From assembly GCA_016717655.1 (NCBI GenBank), contig JADKFC010000016.1, positions 1-64,000 of the forward strand: DNA of 64,000 nucleotides, written 5' to 3'. Positions 63,451 through 64,000 of the stretch are shown here, piece by piece. Under the pieces are notes generated by a model. It was not told the DNA's origin. It worked only from the letters and a program-made list of their open reading frames with translations, and searched no databases. How positions within the stretch are numbered: position 1 is the first letter of the stretch; every line of letters starts with the position of its first letter. A program made the translations under genes and the position numbers. This DNA comes from Saprospiraceae bacterium. GTDB lineage: Bacteria; Bacteroidota; Bacteroidia; Chitinophagales; Saprospiraceae.

Positions 63451-63491
63451 AAAGCAGGTCTTGAGTTGTTAACCAACCCATGACCTGCTTT
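63451..63491. terminator. Rho-independent terminator after the partial surface protein gene
   Basis: AAAGCAGGTC (63451-63460) pairs perfectly with GACCTGCTTT (63482-63491). The 21-base loop contains a further small inverted repeat (GTTG/CAAC). T runs follow on both strands (TTTTT on plus, TTTTCTCCC on minus), so it can stop transcription from either side. It lies 45 bp after the stop of the gene entering from the right. Confidence 0.75.
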
Positions 63492-63535
63492 TTGGACTAT
63501 TGCCATATTATTAAGTTTAATCTATATTCAATAAA

Positions 63536-64000
63536 TCAACTTCCGGGTCTGACACTTCCCATATTCGTATTGATAAGATTGCCGTCAAAAAATCCTGTTC
63601 CTTTGTAGATACCGTTGTTTATATAGTTTCCTCCATCTAATTTCAAAGTACCATTGTTAGTTACTGTTCCAATGTTGGTTAGTGAAGCGCCACTTATTAC
63701 CACCAGCTTTTTGCCTAGTGCACTCTCCACAGAACTTGCGTTACCATTACCCGCTACGATGTGGATTCATGCAAATTGGCTATACTCGCATCAAAGCTGT
63801 CTGGAGATCGCAATAATTGACCAAGGTAGTGGTATTGACAATCGCATATCCAGAAGCGCAACCATTACATGAATTGGCAACCGGCTGGAATCCCGGAGTT
63901 CCCGGCATATCATCCGTACCATTGGTGAGGAAAAACTCGTAATCAACTACACCCACCATTAAAGAGGCTATATTAGTAATACCACCCCACCAGTTACAGT
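63536..64000 (-). CDS. 3' end of a surface/adhesin-like protein, frameshifted, 5' end outside window
   Basis: The gene enters from beyond 64000 and ends at 63536. Readable pieces in different frames include VVDYEFFLTNGTDDMPGTPG, NSCNGCASGYAIVNTTTLVN and the final segment VISGASLTNIGTVTNNGTL. The last 40 residues form a beta-helix-like run (NNGTLKLDGGNYINNGIYKG) ending GSVRPGS. Similar runs in other adhesins continue with SPG and further modules, so this end looks cut at a module edge. At least two frame breaks lie between 63730 and 63830. No T9SS domain is visible. Function unknown. Confidence 0.55.

Larger units (their letters stand above)
62584..63535. other. Gene-free AT-rich region with palindromes
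   Basis: No convincing gene in 952 bp. It must carry the giant protein promoter on the right-to-left strand, but no perfect TAnnTTTG element was found there. TTCACC-ACTTGG-GGTGAA (62690-62707) forms a short hairpin. CTCTCAAAATTTTGAGAG (62933-62950) is a perfect 18-bp palindrome. Between 63220 and 63400 the sequence is almost entirely A and T. A terminator-like hairpin lies at 63451-63491. Confidence 0.6.

Overview
The window comes from a bacterium of the phylum Bacteroidota, most likely a Saprospira/Lewinella-type gliding or filamentous marine relative. The evidence is a moderately AT-rich genome, several secreted proteins with type IX secretion (T9SS) C-terminal sorting domains, SprB and HYR surface-repeat proteins, a futalosine-pathway menaquinone gene (mqnD), and several copies of the Bacteroidota -7 promoter element TAnnTTTG just upstream of genes. 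It is chromosomal. I see no rRNA, tRNA, CRISPR array, insertion sequence or prophage.

Layout. 1-3.6 kb: lysS (5' end off the window), a plsC-like acyltransferase and folC, tightly packed on +. 3.6-9.9 kb (-): a redox operon of a GltD-like flavoprotein with ferredoxin-type clusters, pyruvate:ferredoxin oxidoreductase (nifJ) and a dihydroorotate-dehydrogenase-like flavoprotein. 10.1-18.9 kb: an RsmF-type RNA methylase diverging from ridA, aroE and proline dehydrogenase, followed on + by a prolyl oligopeptidase lipoprotein, a thioredoxin-fold protein, a cytochrome c/copper monooxygenase/T9SS fusion and an SDR. 18.9-24.8 kb (-): a 1322-aa mosaic SprB-type surface protein, a HEAT-like protein, a PAP2 phosphatase and an unknown secreted protein. 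25-28.5 kb: lysA, a histidine phosphatase lipoprotein and, on -, gamma-glutamyltransferase. 28.6-35 kb (-): an ABC-2 exporter, then mqnD behind a SpoIIM / membrane protein / DUF4129 / DUF4350 cluster. 35.2-41.8 kb: a T9SS PKD protein, then on - DPP-IV, a degenerate epimerase-like protein, cytochrome c and a gamma-class carbonic anhydrase. 41.8-50.4 kb: GH53 galactanase, MFS transporter, MDR oxidoreductase, YfcE-like phosphoesterase, hemE, a Cro/S24 regulator, accC (-) and glycerate kinase. 50.4-62.6 kb (-): a giant repeat-built surface protein of about 3,680 codons followed by a small T9SS protein. 62.6-64 kb: a 950-bp gene-free AT-rich stretch and the 3' end of another surface protein.

Two themes deserve attention. 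First, many genes, including essential ones (lysS, folC, lysA, accC), are split by single-base frameshifts, usually in short homopolymers. Uncorrected long-read errors explain this better than gene decay, so I annotate these genes as single broken reading frames with full extents. Second, the giant repeat protein shows no recognisable T9SS sorting domain, while the gene 11 bp downstream encodes a small protein that has one. This pair is the best candidate here for an under-described surface system, but the functional link is inference.
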